From Graphiopsis chlorocephala (taxonomy: Eukaryota; Ascomycota; Dothideomycetes; Cladosporiales; Cladosporiaceae), in NCBI GenBank assembly GCA_022828445.1, contig JAIZZJ010000004.1, forward strand, positions 496,001 to 560,000: a DNA stretch of 64,000 nt, written 5' to 3'. A model generated the notes under the pieces. It saw nothing but the letters and a program-made list of their open reading frames with translations. It had not been told where the DNA came from and made no database searches. Shown here piece by piece: positions 50,397 through 61,019 of this stretch. The position numbers and the translations under genes are program-made. How positions within the stretch are numbered: the first letter of the stretch is position 1; each line of letters opens with the position of its first letter.

Positions 50397-51363
50397 ATCA
50401 AAGTTACATTGCGGTGCAGAGCAAAATTTCTCGGGATATCTGCTGGATTGTATCTACTAGTCTTTTAGTTGCTACGATCTGAAGGATCAAGCCCAGGCTC
50501 CATACGTTGAGATGCGGCGACGGGCCGCCCAAAGAAAATCATCACTGTGGTTATGATGTTGCGTATGCTAGAGGAGCATCATGCCGTTTGGCCTAGCCAG
50601 AAAAGGCTCTTGCATAATGTCTCGCCGAAGACCCCGACGATAAGCAATCACAGCCTGTCTCGGACTCTGTATGACGTCTTCTGGCGGGAGGGTGTGGTAT
50701 TTTGTGAGTCTGCGTGTGACGACCTGTCGACCGCATGTGATATCGAGATTGAAAGCGGGCATGAGCTGTGCACCATCAAGACCAATGAACGGAGTGGCAA
50801 AGATGTACCAGCGGTCTCCCATGCACGAGTTTGCTAATGCAAGATTTGTCCAGTCAATTGTTCCCATGGAGAGGCGCTCGCAGAGCCCCACGAGACTTGG
50901 GCTAAAAGCTTCGGGAGTCCAGGTTAAGGAAACCTGCATCTGGCTCCATAAAACTCGATCCATATATCTGACCGTACATCTGACCGAGTATGAGGCTGAA
51001 TCCCGTGCCGGTGGTCTGGTCCCGCGCCCCACCACAGCACCTGAATATGACGGGAAATTTTGAACGAACAGAGCACAACGTGGTGCGGGCGCAGAGATCT
51101 GCACCCTGATCGTCACCCTATCAACATTGATCGGCATCATTTTTGCGTCGTGGGATCCATTATAATGAGATGCGACCTCCTATCTTGGCTCTATGGAGCC
51201 TTGTCGCTCAACACGCGTGGGAACCTTGAGAAGACGTCAGCTCTTGTTGAGTCTTGCACGGATTGGGACAATGCACTACGGTGTGTGAAAGAGCAGTAAA
51301 GAGCAGTGTGTCGGCCTCCACGCACTCTGCCGGAGATTTGATCACCACAAACTATACGTGACC
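50397..51363. other. Shared divergent promoter between two P450 genes
   Basis: 967 bp between two P450 start codons. A 190-codon minus-strand ORF (50568-51140) is present, but it lacks any domain or splice support, so I do not call it a gene. A TATA-like TATAATGAG is near 51161. Confidence 0.5.
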
Positions 51364-52908
51364 ATGTCAAGCATACAGTTGGTCGGCATTGGTGCCATCG
51401 TTCTCTTGCTCGTTTATAAATTCTTCGTCAAGCCGCTATCCAGTCCTCTAAAGGATCTACCAGCACCCGTACAAGGGCCAGCACGCAAGCGCCTCTTCAT
51501 CGAACCCAGCCCGGACCAATTGGCGAAATGGGCACAAGAGATACCCAACGATGGCTTCATCAAATATCATGGAATCCTCAATGCGCAGAAAGTGTTAGTC
51601 ACGGATCACAATGCTGTCAACGACATTCTCACAATGCGCCCATACTCGTTCATCAAGCCGCCAGCTATCTCGAAAATTATCAGATCGCTTCTAGGCAATG
51701 GTCTTGTTGTGGTAGAGGGAGATGCCCACAAAAACCAGAAGAAAGCTCTTCAGCCGGCGTTCAAGGTCCGCAACATCAAAGACTTCTACCCTGTCTTCAA
51801 ACGCAAGACAGATGAGCTAGTGAGCAAGCTTTCTTCAACCATCGAATCCGAGACGCCATCCGGCGGTCCTCTTACTGTAGACCTCGGGTCTAAATTGCAT
51901 GCGGCGACTCTAGATGTCATATCGTTAGCCAGCTTTGGCAAAGACTTCGCTTGTCTGAAAGATCCTACCAGCAAACTGGTTACCGATTACATCCATGGAT
52001 TTGCGCCCAGCAAGGATGCGCAGAAGTATCGCATGCTCGCATTGATCCTGCCGGACTTCCTGCTTGATCGTTTGCCACTGAAGCGAAACCAAGAGTTGAG
52101 ATCTGCTGTCAACGCTGTTAGAGATTGTGCCAACGGTGTGATCGAACAGCGATGCGATGCTTTGAACAGTTCAGACAAACCTGGTATTGACGCCAGTCAC
52201 AAGGACATCCTTGGCACGGTGATGACCGAGAGCGGCGTGCGAGACATAGAGACTTTGACTAATCAGTCGATGACTATACTTGGCGCCGGTCATGACACAG
52301 TGCATCTCACGATCGAAGGTGCTATCTGGGAAATGGTCAAGAATCCACACGTGCAAGACCGACTTCGTAGCGAGCTCCAGTTGTATCGCGAAGCTGTCGC
52401 GAACAACACCGTCAATCAAGTCACAGAAGTCCCGGATATTGACAGCCTGCCGTACCTGCAGGCTGTATGTGAAGAGACCCTTCGGGTCCATCATGCAGTT
52501 CCTATGATGCATCGCCGAAGCATGGATAATGTCATGGTCGGCGGCAAGATGTTCCCCAAAGGCACGACATTCATGATTCCTGTCCAGGCATTCAACATGT
52601 CGACCACGCTATGGAAGTCGAATCCACTTCGTTTCGATCCAGAGCGGTGGTTAGAAGACCCTGCTCTCGGCGGCGCAAAGAACAGAAATGCGTTCATGAC
52701 GTTTTCTGCTGGTGCCCGCATCTGCATTGGCCAGCGGTTTGCACGAGCTGAGTTCAAGCACTTGCTGGCTGGTCTTGTTGGGAGCTATAGGTTCACTTGG
52801 GCGGGCACAGGTGAAGATGGACAGGCGCAAGAGTTGGAGTTGGAGCATGGTATTACGAGCAGATTGATCGGCGGGCTATGGGTGAAGATGGAGCTGCTAA
52901 ATGTATGA
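51364..52908 (+). CDS. Cytochrome P450 (class II, ER-anchored)
   Basis: A single exon of 514 residues; the first true ATG is at 51364. The N-terminal anchor is LVGIGAIVLLLVYKFFV, followed by a Pro-rich hinge. Landmarks: I-helix ILGAGHDTVHLTIEG, K-helix CEETLRVHHAVPMMHRRS, FDPERW and heme loop FSAGARICIGQRFARAEF. The I-helix keeps the acid-Thr pair (D-T), so oxygen activation should work. The overall pattern resembles fungal P450s related to CYP3/CYP4-type sequences, often found in secondary metabolism or xenobiotic breakdown, but I cannot assign a family. It ends 225 bp from the stop of the convergent deacylase gene and shares an intergenic region with the CYP52-like gene. Confidence 0.9.
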   Translation: MSSIQLVGIGAIVLLLVYKFFVKPLSSPLKDLPAPVQGPARKRLFIEPSPDQLAKWAQEIPNDGFIKYHGILNAQKVLVTDHNAVNDILTMRPYSFIKPPAISKIIRSLLGNGLVVVEGDAHKNQKKALQPAFKVRNIKDFYPVFKRKTDELVSKLSSTIESETPSGGPLTVDLGSKLHAATLDVISLASFGKDFACLKDPTSKLVTDYIHGFAPSKDAQKYRMLALILPDFLLDRLPLKRNQELRSAVNAVRDCANGVIEQRCDALNSSDKPGIDASHKDILGTVMTESGVRDIETLTNQSMTILGAGHDTVHLTIEGAIWEMVKNPHVQDRLRSELQLYREAVANNTVNQVTEVPDIDSLPYLQAVCEETLRVHHAVPMMHRRSMDNVMVGGKMFPKGTTFMIPVQAFNMSTTLWKSNPLRFDPERWLEDPALGGAKNRNAFMTFSAGARICIGQRFARAEFKHLLAGLVGSYRFTWAGTGEDGQAQELELEHGITSRLIGGLWVKMELLNV

Positions 52909-53133
52909 TTGGCGAGGTGGTTGATGCCATACTGCACACTAGATACCATCGCCACTCTCATACATACTGGCAGAGGTGTAATAAATCCATGTTTCGATTT
53001 CGTCTGCAAAATCAATTTCATAGTGGTGGTACATATACCAATGACATCGGAAAACCTTATTCTGATACTGCATTTAGTAATAACATTATAAGAGGGTTTG
53101 AAGGAATTAGTGCAGGCTTAAGAGAGAATAGTG

Positions 53134-54891
53134 CTATCTAACACCAAACTTGTCATCACCCGGAAGTCCTCGCAAACGGATTGTTCGCCCAGCCCTCTGC
53201 CTGGTTGCTTTGCCTTCATCGACCGCGAGGCGGCCATTGACCAGCACCGTACGGATGCCCGCTGCGGGCCTCTCTGGCACTGCGAATGTGGCGACGTCGA
53301 GAATAGTATCCGCATCGAACAGTACCAAGTCTGCGCGATACCCTACTTTGACCAAGCCACGATCTTGAAGTCGGAGCACAGCGGCCGGCCGCCCGGTGAG
53401 GTGGGCCACGACTTCTTCCAATCCACCCGTGAAAATGACCTCAGGCTCCACGGCCTCGTACTCTGCGGCGGAAGTGTCCTTTGGGCCAAGTATATTGCGC
53501 GACTTCCCTTGACTCAGATCGCGGTGATAATGGCCGACGTATCTTGGGAACGTGCCCCAGCCTCGTGGGTGAGGTTTGGTAGCAGTCAGAATACCATCGG
53601 AGCCGCCAGTATGGACTTTATGACGCATGATCTTACGAACATTGTCTTCGTGGCCTGCGTGCTGCATAATTGTGGTTCCGAAATCATCGGCCTTGAGCAG
53701 CTCGATCCACGTGTCAAAGGGATCCTGGTCTTGCTCGCGGGCTATCTCACCAAGCGTTTTGCCAACGTACTTGTCAGCGAGCGAAGCGTTCTGCACACCG
53801 CCAATCTCGATGATGTCCCAGTTCAATGTGCAGCCGTAGCAGCCGTCGGTACCCTCGACCAATGCCTGATGTCTGATCTTCGCAAGTTGCTCTGGGTCGC
53901 TGACAATTTCAACCTTGTTGTCAGCCGACGAGACCCAACTAGGAAGCAAAGCCGATAGAGTAGTAGAGCCAGGAAGATACGGATAAGTGTCCAGTGTGAT
54001 ATCCAGGCCTTCTGACAAAGCATCGTCAATCATTGCGATGAGCTCATCAGCACGGCCGGCATTCTCTGGGAAGTTTAGTGTGGCATGTGTGAAGTGCAGC
54101 CGAACGCCTGTCTTGCGCGCGAGATCGAGCATCTCAGCATAAGCCTGAATCGCGCCTTTGCCGTAAGAGCGGTGATGTGGGCAGAAGTAGCCATTATACT
54201 GCTTCACGACTCGGCAGAGCTGGGTGAGCTCCGCATCATCGGCAAACATACCAGGTACATATGTCAGACCAGAAGACATGCCCACGGCGCCATCTTTGAA
54301 CGCCACGTGTAGATGCTCTATCATCGAGTCGATCTCGGACTGTGAACATGCCGATGAATCCCAGCCTTTCACCAGGATCCGAAGATTGCCTTGCGGCACC
54401 AGGTAGGCAGCATTGGTTGCTATTGCCGACTCATCAAGGACATCGAGATATCCTTTGACGCTGCGCCATCTCTCGAAAAAGTCTGGTGGATCTGTAGGAT
54501 TTCCATTCCAGCCTGCTATCTGCTTCCTGATGCGTGCCATCGAGGAGTCTGTGACTGGACTGTAGGAGATGCCATCTTGGCCTATGACCTCTGTAGTCAC
54601 ACCCTGGGTAATCTTGGCCAGATGATCAGGCGTGTGCAGTAGAGACAAGTCCGAATGGGCGTGCATGTCGATGAATCCTGGGCTGAGTGTCCATTTGCCA
54701 TTGTCGCAATCGATGATTCGGACCGCTCCATCCATGTTCGAGCTATGAATTCCATCACTGCCATATGGCTGAATAGAGTGTATGTAGCCATCTCTTACCA
54801 GGACATCAGCTTTGTAGGCCAGAGTATGCTCTGTGCCGTCAACCACAGAAGCTACCTTGAACAGTATATCGCCGTCGCGTGTGTTTGCCAT
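53134..54891 (-). CDS. N-acyl-D-amino-acid deacylase (amidohydrolase family)
   Basis: One exon of 585 residues, ATG at 54891. The amidohydrolase fold begins with a beta-sandwich strand (ADVLVRDGYIHSIQPYG), then the metal-binding PGFIDMHAHSDLSLL (HxH). Later landmarks are GQDGISYSP, AVGMSSGLTYVPGMFAD, HHRSYGKG, LHFTHATLN, LDTYPYLPGST, MQHAGHEDNVRKIMRHK and the catalytic Asp in HTGGSDGILT. The end VKVGYRADLVLFDADTI...VLVNGRLAVDEGKATRQRAGR is typical of D-aminoacylases and related enzymes. The reaction is hydrolysis of N-acyl-D-amino acids to D-amino acid plus fatty or short acyl chain. No signal peptide, so cytosolic. It is head-to-head with the RidA gene 523 bp away, fitting a joint pathway in amino-acid catabolism. 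The substrate acyl chain is unknown. Confidence 0.88.
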   Translation of the reverse strand: MANTRDGDILFKVASVVDGTEHTLAYKADVLVRDGYIHSIQPYGSDGIHSSNMDGAVRIIDCDNGKWTLSPGFIDMHAHSDLSLLHTPDHLAKITQGVTTEVIGQDGISYSPVTDSSMARIRKQIAGWNGNPTDPPDFFERWRSVKGYLDVLDESAIATNAAYLVPQGNLRILVKGWDSSACSQSEIDSMIEHLHVAFKDGAVGMSSGLTYVPGMFADDAELTQLCRVVKQYNGYFCPHHRSYGKGAIQAYAEMLDLARKTGVRLHFTHATLNFPENAGRADELIAMIDDALSEGLDITLDTYPYLPGSTTLSALLPSWVSSADNKVEIVSDPEQLAKIRHQALVEGTDGCYGCTLNWDIIEIGGVQNASLADKYVGKTLGEIAREQDQDPFDTWIELLKADDFGTTIMQHAGHEDNVRKIMRHKVHTGGSDGILTATKPHPRGWGTFPRYVGHYHRDLSQGKSRNILGPKDTSAAEYEAVEPEVIFTGGLEEVVAHLTGRPAAVLRLQDRGLVKVGYRADLVLFDADTILDVATFAVPERPAAGIRTVLVNGRLAVDEGKATRQRAGRTIRLRGLPGDDKFGVR

Positions 54892-55414
54892 TTTGTTTGG
54901 CCAGGTGTATCAACATGGTCACTTACGTCGTCGAGACATGCTCGTACATCTTGTGTACTCGGACCAGATGATCCTGCATCTCCCACCAATCATCATGGTA
55001 TCCTTTGATAGGCCAGCTACAACTAACAGTGTTGGCCGATGCATGTTTGGCGCCGAGATAGCTCACACTAGCTTTGCCCGAGGCGGCGAGCGACGGGTTT
55101 GGGGCAGAACTCCCGGCGGCGAATGGATTGTAACATTGCCGTCACATCGGTAGGAATACCGCCCGGTTACCTTGCGACAGGGCGTAAGGTATGATGAGGA
55201 GAGATTACTGATGGCAGAATGGTGCGGTGAGTATTCGGCATCCTACATCGGAGCTTGGCTTGGAGTCTCAAAGTGGGGGAGTTTGTAAGCATGGCAATAC
55301 AGCCACGTACCTTCTACTCGCTCTCCATTGAACTATCGAGAGTACACTCTATTAAACAACTAAATCGTCACTTTTCACTTATACGCACATTTCACCCGCT
55401 ATTCATAAGACAAA
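54892..55414. promoter_or_regulatory. Shared divergent promoter, deacylase / RidA
   Basis: 523 bp between two divergent start codons, a layout that often couples expression. I see no well-defined binding motif; the short ORFs here are shadows. Coupled control is inferred from the layout. Confidence 0.45.
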
Positions 55415-55977
55415 ATGGTGCTCACCAAGCAAGTCATCTTGACTGACAAGGCTCCTAAGCCTTTGTCCGTCCTCAACCAGGGTCTTGTCGTTGGAGATAT
55501 GGTATACTGTTCCGGACAAGTCGGCACCGACCCTGCTACAGGAAAGCTAGTCGAGGGAACTGTAGCAGACAGAGCGGTAAGCCGGTGAGATAAGTTACTG
55601 CAGTGAACAACTTCTGACGCTCCATCTTAGGAACAAGTCTTGAAGAACCTGTAAGCCGTATTCAACACAGAGTACGAAGTCAAAGAGAATCATACTAAAC
55701 AACGCTGTAGTGGCGCCGTTCTCGAGGCTGGCGGTTCAAGCCTTGCCAAGGCAGTCAAGGTTAATGTCTTCCTTGCCAACATGGACGACTTCGCTGCTGT
55801 GAACGAAGTCTACACCAAATTCTTCCCTGATCCCAAGCCGGTCAGTAGATTCTATGGAGTCATCCAGACCAGACGCGAGGTCACCGTTCTGACAAGACCT
55901 AGGTTCGCACATGTGTTGCCGTTAAGACCTTGCCGCTCAACACTGATGTAGAGATTGAGTGCTCTGGCCATCTTTGA
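55415..55977 (+). CDS. RidA (YjgF/Hmf1) family enamine/imine deaminase
   Basis: Four exons, 55415-55576, 55631-55650, 55711-55840 and 55903-55977, encode 128 residues, the normal length. Signatures: LSVLNQGLVVGDMVYCSGQVG, EGTVADRAEQVLKNLGAVLEAGGSSL and VNVFLANMDDFAAVNEVYTKFF. The end is PVRTCVAVKTLPLNTDVEIEC, containing the conserved Arg and Glu that hold the substrate carboxylate and activate water. RidA hydrolyses reactive 2-aminoacrylate and other imines released by PLP enzymes and amino-acid oxidases. The second exon is only 20 bases. All introns have GT-AG borders (GTAAGC, GTAAGC, GTCAGT). Usually Ala precedes Arg (PARTC); here splicing gives Val, a mild change. Confidence 0.92.
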
Positions 55978-56474
55978 TGGTTTGGCGAGTAGTGTTATTG
56001 CTAGCAATCTTGCAAAAGGTTCGCGGCTTAATTGAAAATCAATATCAAGCACGCATTACATGAATAAAAGAACTCACGATTATCAAGCCAAGATGACGAT
56101 GCCTTCAGGTGTTGTATCTCGTAGACCACATCAGAGAGCGGCGCCTGGAAAAGTGTCCAACGTGTAGGAACACCGTAATCAGAACATGTTCCCCAACGAC
56201 GAGCCTGGCAAGATAGCAGCATGTGATGCTCTGCCTATCTTCATCCTTATCGTACGCTACAAGATAAGAGGTCGCATGATGCATCAGTGTTGCCGGGGTA
56301 CGGTATCCCCGCAATCGACAGACTGGAAACGGGCATGATCACCTCCCGGTGTTACATCCTCGAGTTGCATGCTCATCTCCGTGCTGATGATATTGTCCTG
56401 ATAACACACTCGCTGAGTCTCCCAGATTCATTGAGCGATACTCTTACCGGTGGGAACCAGCGCCGCTTCACACG
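55978..56474. other. Intergenic, RidA to MFS
   Basis: 497 bp with the 3' UTR of RidA and the promoter of the MFS gene. No gene supported. Confidence 0.45.
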
Positions 56475-58044
56475 ATGTCGTCAATCGACAAAACCCACGA
56501 CATGGAAATAGCGATTCCCACCAAATCGAACTCGTCGAATGCAAAAGGGAGCATAGAGGTCCAGATCGATGGCGAGACTTACTCTATCGATGCCGCCGCT
56601 GAGCGTCGCCTGGTCTGGAAATTCGACCTTCGCATTCTTCCCATCTTGAGTGTCATGTATTTGTTTAACGCGTTAGACAAAGCAAATCTCGGCAATGCGA
56701 AGACTAACGGTCTGGAAAAGGATCTGGGTATGCTGGGAACGAACCAGTATAATACTATCCTCAGCATCTTCTTCGTCCCATACGTGTTGACAGCCCCATT
56801 CCTGGCCATTGTAGGCAAAAAGTACGGACCAAGCCGTGTGCTACCTGCCATGATGCTCACCTTTGGAAGCATGACGGTGCTGGTTGTCGCAGTGCAGAAC
56901 TTCTCGGGACTCTTTGCGCTGCGCTGGTTCCTGGGAATGGCAGAGAGTAAGTGTGTATCAATAGTAAGGATCTCGGCAGTGTGCTGACTTGACCTTTTCA
57001 ACAGGTGCATTTTTCCCGTTGGTCATATATTACCAAACCCAGTTCTACCGTCGTGGCGAGCTGGGCCGTCGCCTCGCCATCTTCTACGCTGCCTCGAACA
57101 TCGCCTATGCATTCGGCGGTCTACTCGCCTTCGGCACTTTCCAAATCAAAGGCGGCTCCATCGCAAATTGGCGCTACCTTTTCGCTCTCGAGGGTAGTCT
57201 GACCATATGCATGGCCATAATCTCCTATATGTTTCTGCCCTACTCGGCCGCCCACGCCAAATTTTTGACCGAGGATGAAAAGAAGCTAGCCTTTCACCGC
57301 ATCCAAGTGGACTCTTCTTCGGTGGTGAATGAGCCTTTCGTGTTCCGGGATGCGATTGCCATTCTTCGAGAGCCTACGAGCTGGGTTATCTTAGGCATCG
57401 AGATCTGTCTGGGAGTGCCTTTACAGAGCGCTGCTCTGTTTCTACCACAAATTGTCGCAAGACTCGGATACAACACTGTCAAGACCAATCTGTACACGGT
57501 CGCGCCAAACATTAGCGGTGCAGTCATGCTGCTGATTCTTGGATTTGCCTCGGACTACACGCGCTGGAGATTTCCATTCGTGGCGCTTGGCTTCTTCTTC
57601 ACGTTCATGGGCTTTGTGATCTATGCTGCCATTGACGTCGTGAACTCGCTGCAAGTCGCGTACTTCGCATGCTTCATGATGACCTGGGGCACCTCCGCGC
57701 CTTCCGTACTGCTCGACGTATTGTACAACAATAACATCGCGCATGAGGGCCGTCGAGTACTTCTCACGTCGATTGGTATCCCCTTGGCCAATCTGATGGG
57801 CCTCGTGTCTTCCAACATCTTTCGCAACGAGGACGCCCCCGATTACATTCCAGCATTAGCTACCACAGCGGCGTTCGGCGCTGCCGGAATTGTCTTGACT
57901 CTTGGGCTCGGCGCTTTCATGATTTTCGACAACAAGCGTCGTGATAGGAAACAAGGGCTTGGTGTTCGGATGCGTGGGCCAGACGTGTCAACCGCACTTA
58001 TGAGAGACGGCCCTAAGAGCCCTGATTTTCGCTGGTACTACTAG
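56475..58044 (+). CDS. Dal5-type MFS transporter (allantoate/organic anion permease family)
   Basis: Exons 56475-56946 and 57005-58044 encode 503 residues; the 58-bp intron (GTAAGT...CAACAG) joins GMAES to AFFPLVIYYQTQFYRR. Family marks: ERRLVWKFDLRILPILSVMYLFNALDKANLGNAKTNGLEKDLGM in several parts, NQYNTILSIFFVPYVLTAPF, ALRWFLGMAESAFFPLVIYY and a long central loop (LPYSAAHAKFLTEDEKKLAFHRIQ). The N-terminal cytosolic segment has an unusual acidic run. The protein is a predicted proton-coupled importer of small organic anions or amides, and follows RidA in the same direction, 497 bp downstream. Because the adjacent deacylase releases D-amino acids, import of an N-acyl amino acid is one possibility; this is inference. 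Confidence 0.88.
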
Positions 58045-58928
58045 GCGTCGGTGTGTAACATCCCTGGTGTGATCTCACTATCGCGAAATTCAAGCTTTTA
58101 AAGAAGTGGGTTTCCGGGATGTCTGGAAAGTTCCTTCGCGGAATTTCGTACAGTGTCTCGTCGGCACGTAAAGATAGTGTAATCTTTATAGATGAAAGTA
58201 TTAGCCTAAACGCTTGTGAAGAAGTCGGTCGTTCTTAACAAAATATCAATGGTATCCATACCCATTTCATGACCTACAGTGTATGACACTACCTCCTGGC
58301 ACCTAGACGACCAAGCAAAGAACGGCTGTTGTATCCAAACTTGTGGAAAGAAACTGTATGTAGAGATGACGCCGTGGTTGTCCGGATGCTCCGGTACGAA
58401 TCTTGTCATCATGCCGTATTCCGAAACCCATGACCATTTTTTAATACAGAGAACAGGATGTGTTGGTGCATAGATATGAATCCTTAGTGCTCAAGGGCCA
58501 TCTGTCAAACTTGCAAGCGAGAATTTCGAGTCGCCGGCCGAACGTCTTTTCTCCGGAGCCGCCAACTCCTTCCTAGCCTTCTTGCCCTCTCGACCTATCA
58601 TTCGATAATTTCCCGAACGGCCAAGACCTATATAGGATATAGTGCCATGTGAGCACGATCCTGCAGACGTCTCGGGTCTGGACAGGATGCCTAAGCTTCT
58701 TCCGTCAACTTACTCGATAGCGGTTTCAAGTTAAGCCCAGCGAGCTTGGCCTCTTCTAGCGACATTTGACCCGCCTGCCCTAGCCCTATACCAGTCAACT
58801 AGTCTGGTAGCAGCAACTGCACCACGCTGTTATAAGATGTTTGGTCGTCGCCATGATAATGTTTCGTCAACACCATCGCTCTCTTCGTCTTTCTTTCACA
58901 TCTTACATTTTCACGCTCACTTTTTAAC
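58045..58928. other. Intergenic, pectin lyase promoter
   Basis: 884 bp. A TATA-like sequence (GACCTATATAGG) is near 58625 and a CT-rich leader precedes the start. Specific CreA or pectin-response sites were not evident by eye. No gene supported. Confidence 0.45.
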
Positions 58929-60135
58929 ATGAAGCTCGCTCTCTTCGCCGCAACGGTGGCGGCCTGGGCCTCCAATGTCGCTGCCATTGGAGTTGTCGGT
59001 GCCGCTGAAGGATTCGCTAAGGGTGTCACTGGTGGTGGTAGTGCCACTCCCGTATACCCCAAGACCAACGCCGAGCTGGTCTCGTACTTGGGCGACTCCT
59101 CCGCGCGCGTGATCGTTCTGTCGAAGACCTTCGACTTCACTGGCACCGAGGGCACCACCTCAGGATCTGGCTGTGCCGCCTGGGGAACTGGGTCCAAGTG
59201 CCAGCTCGCTATCAACAAGGACAACTGGTGCAAGAACTACCAGCCCAACGCCCCAACGGCCAGCGTCAAGTACGACAATGCCGGCATGCTTGGCATCACT
59301 GTTGCGTCAAAGAAGACCATTATCGGCCAGGGCAGCAGCGGTGTCATCAAGGGCAAGGGTCTCCGTATCGTTTCCGGTGCCAACAACATCATCATCCAAA
59401 ACATCAAGATTACCCAGCTGAACCCCCAATACGTCTGGGGTGGTGATGCTATCACTCTCGATGGCGCTGACATGGTGTAAGTTCAAAGATGAACTCCGAA
59501 TCCAACGAAACATGCTGATCATTTCTCTTCCTTGCAGGTGGATCGACCACGTGACTACTTCCCAGATCGGCCGTCAGCACATCGTTCTCGGCAACTCTGC
59601 CTCCAACCGCGTCACCATCTCCAACAACGAAATCGACGGCTCCTCCACCTGGTCCGCCACCTGCGACGGTCACCACTACTGGGCCATGTACTTCACCGGC
59701 TCCAACGACATGGTCACCCTCAAGGGCAACTACATTCACCACACCAGCGGCCGCAGCCCTAAGGTCGCCGGCAACACCCTCCTCCACGCCGTCAACAACT
59801 ACTGGTACGCCAACAGCGGCCACGCCTTCGAGGTCGGCACCGGCGCCTCCATCATCGCCGAGGGCAACGCCTTCCAGAACGTCGTCTCTCCCATCGACCC
59901 CGGCACCTCTGGCGGACAGATCTTCACCGCTCCTAGCGCCTCCGCCAACACTGTTTGCTCTTCTGCGCTCGGCCGTGCTTGCCAGATCAACGCTTTCGGC
60001 AGCTCTGGCGCTTTCAACAGCATGGGCTCTACTGGTTTCATTGCCAACTTCAAGGGCAAGAACGTTGCTTCTGCCGCTGCTGCTTCTGGTGTCGTCGCCA
60101 GCGTTACCAAGAACGCTGGTTTCGGCAAGATCTAA
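58929..60135 (+). CDS. Secreted pectin lyase (polysaccharide lyase family 1)
   Basis: Exons 58929-59476 and 59538-60135 give 381 residues; the junction restores GADMVWIDHVTT. A signal peptide MKLALFAATVAAWASNVAA starts the protein. The mature part begins VVGAAEGFAKGVTGGGSATPVYP, the typical N-terminus of Aspergillus PelA. Conserved core: KDNWCKNYQPNAPT, IKGKGLRIVSGANNIIIQN, YVWGGDAITLDGAD, SATCDGHHYWAMY, HHTSGRSPKV. WCKNY and the aromatic YVWGG cleft are marks of pectin lyases rather than calcium-dependent pectate lyases. The enzyme cuts methyl-esterified pectin by beta-elimination and loosens plant cell walls. Codon choice is strongly biased (mostly C-ending codons), as in highly expressed fungal genes. 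Confidence 0.94.
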
Positions 60136-60876
60136 GTCTGAGCTTGATGCTCTTTTATCTTCTTCTTTCGATTCTTTGAAGGGCCTGTGTGTTGTGGGGT
60201 CATTTGGGACTTGCTTGTTGTAGCTTAAGATCAAGTACAGTCAACCATATTTTTTGTTTCCTTGACCTAGCATATTCGCCTATCAGCTAGCCAGGGTATC
60301 GTCTCGCAAGACAACAATACAGATATCGATGGATGCAAGTACGAAGTCTTTCCTCATGACTCGAATCGTCTCGACTTGGTCCCCACAGTCTGCTTACGAA
60401 AGTGGCGTGGAAGGATTCGTCTTTCGTTGCGCAATGTCAATGGCAGTCCCTCCCCCAATCATTCAATTCTGAACTGCGCCTTTGGAAATTTACCATTATC
60501 TCTGCCACACCACCCATTCCGCCCAATCCGTAGTCTTCTGGTCCTAATTACAGCTCCCTGGTCGAATCTTGCTTCGCCTCAGCCTTGCCACTCCCCCTAC
60601 ATGCGCACGCCAAAGCACCTCACAAACCCCAGCCACGACCGCAAAGCCATCGGCGCCCCAGCCAAAATCCCAAACCGAGCTCACACGCAACGAACCGTTT
60701 TCCTCAAGCGCAGCATTTGACTATCATGTTATGTCACCCACCTGTTCTGATATTTGCAAGAGCTCGTCTTCACTCGTGGCGTCGTTCATATGGCGTCGCG
60801 AATGACTTGTATTGCAGTATCGTGATTTTATTTTTCCTGTTTAGACGATCTAAACAAAAAAAAAGGAATTTCAAAA
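60136..60876. other. Intergenic, pectin lyase 3' flank to 5S rRNA
   Basis: 741 bp. Plus-strand ORFs at 60376-60720 and overlapping ones are unsupported by composition or domain. Nothing else identified. Confidence 0.45.
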
Positions 60877-60995
60877 ACATACAACAGGCGGGATTCCCAG
60901 ATGGTCACCCACTCTAGTACTAGTCGCCCGGTTCAGTGCTTATGTATGGCAGAGCGGACGGGATGCCCAGTTTTCACTGACCTATGGTCGTATGT
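60877..60995 (-). rRNA. 5S ribosomal RNA
   Basis: Read on the minus strand, the 119 bases begin ACATACGACCATAG and end GTTGTATGT; these termini pair as helix I. The internal Pol III promoter is visible (GCATCCCGTCCGCTCTGCC, equivalent to box A/IE/box C), followed by GGGTGACCATCTGGGAATC, the conserved 3' half. A T-run terminator follows on the minus strand. The sequence fits ascomycete 5S. It is a lone gene outside the rDNA array, as in fungi with dispersed 5S genes. Seen directly. Confidence 0.93.
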
Positions 60996-61019
60996 ACCTG
61001 ACGCGTAGTAAAATAGTAT

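Noticed and set aside
50568..51140. 190-codon minus-strand ORF between the two P450 genes
   Set aside because: No domain, no signal peptide, no splice partner, and it lies wholly within a divergent promoter; treated as chance.
59452..60234. 260-codon minus-strand ORF
   Set aside because: Antisense shadow of the strongly codon-biased pectin lyase exon; Gly/Val/Asp repetition is typical of such shadows.
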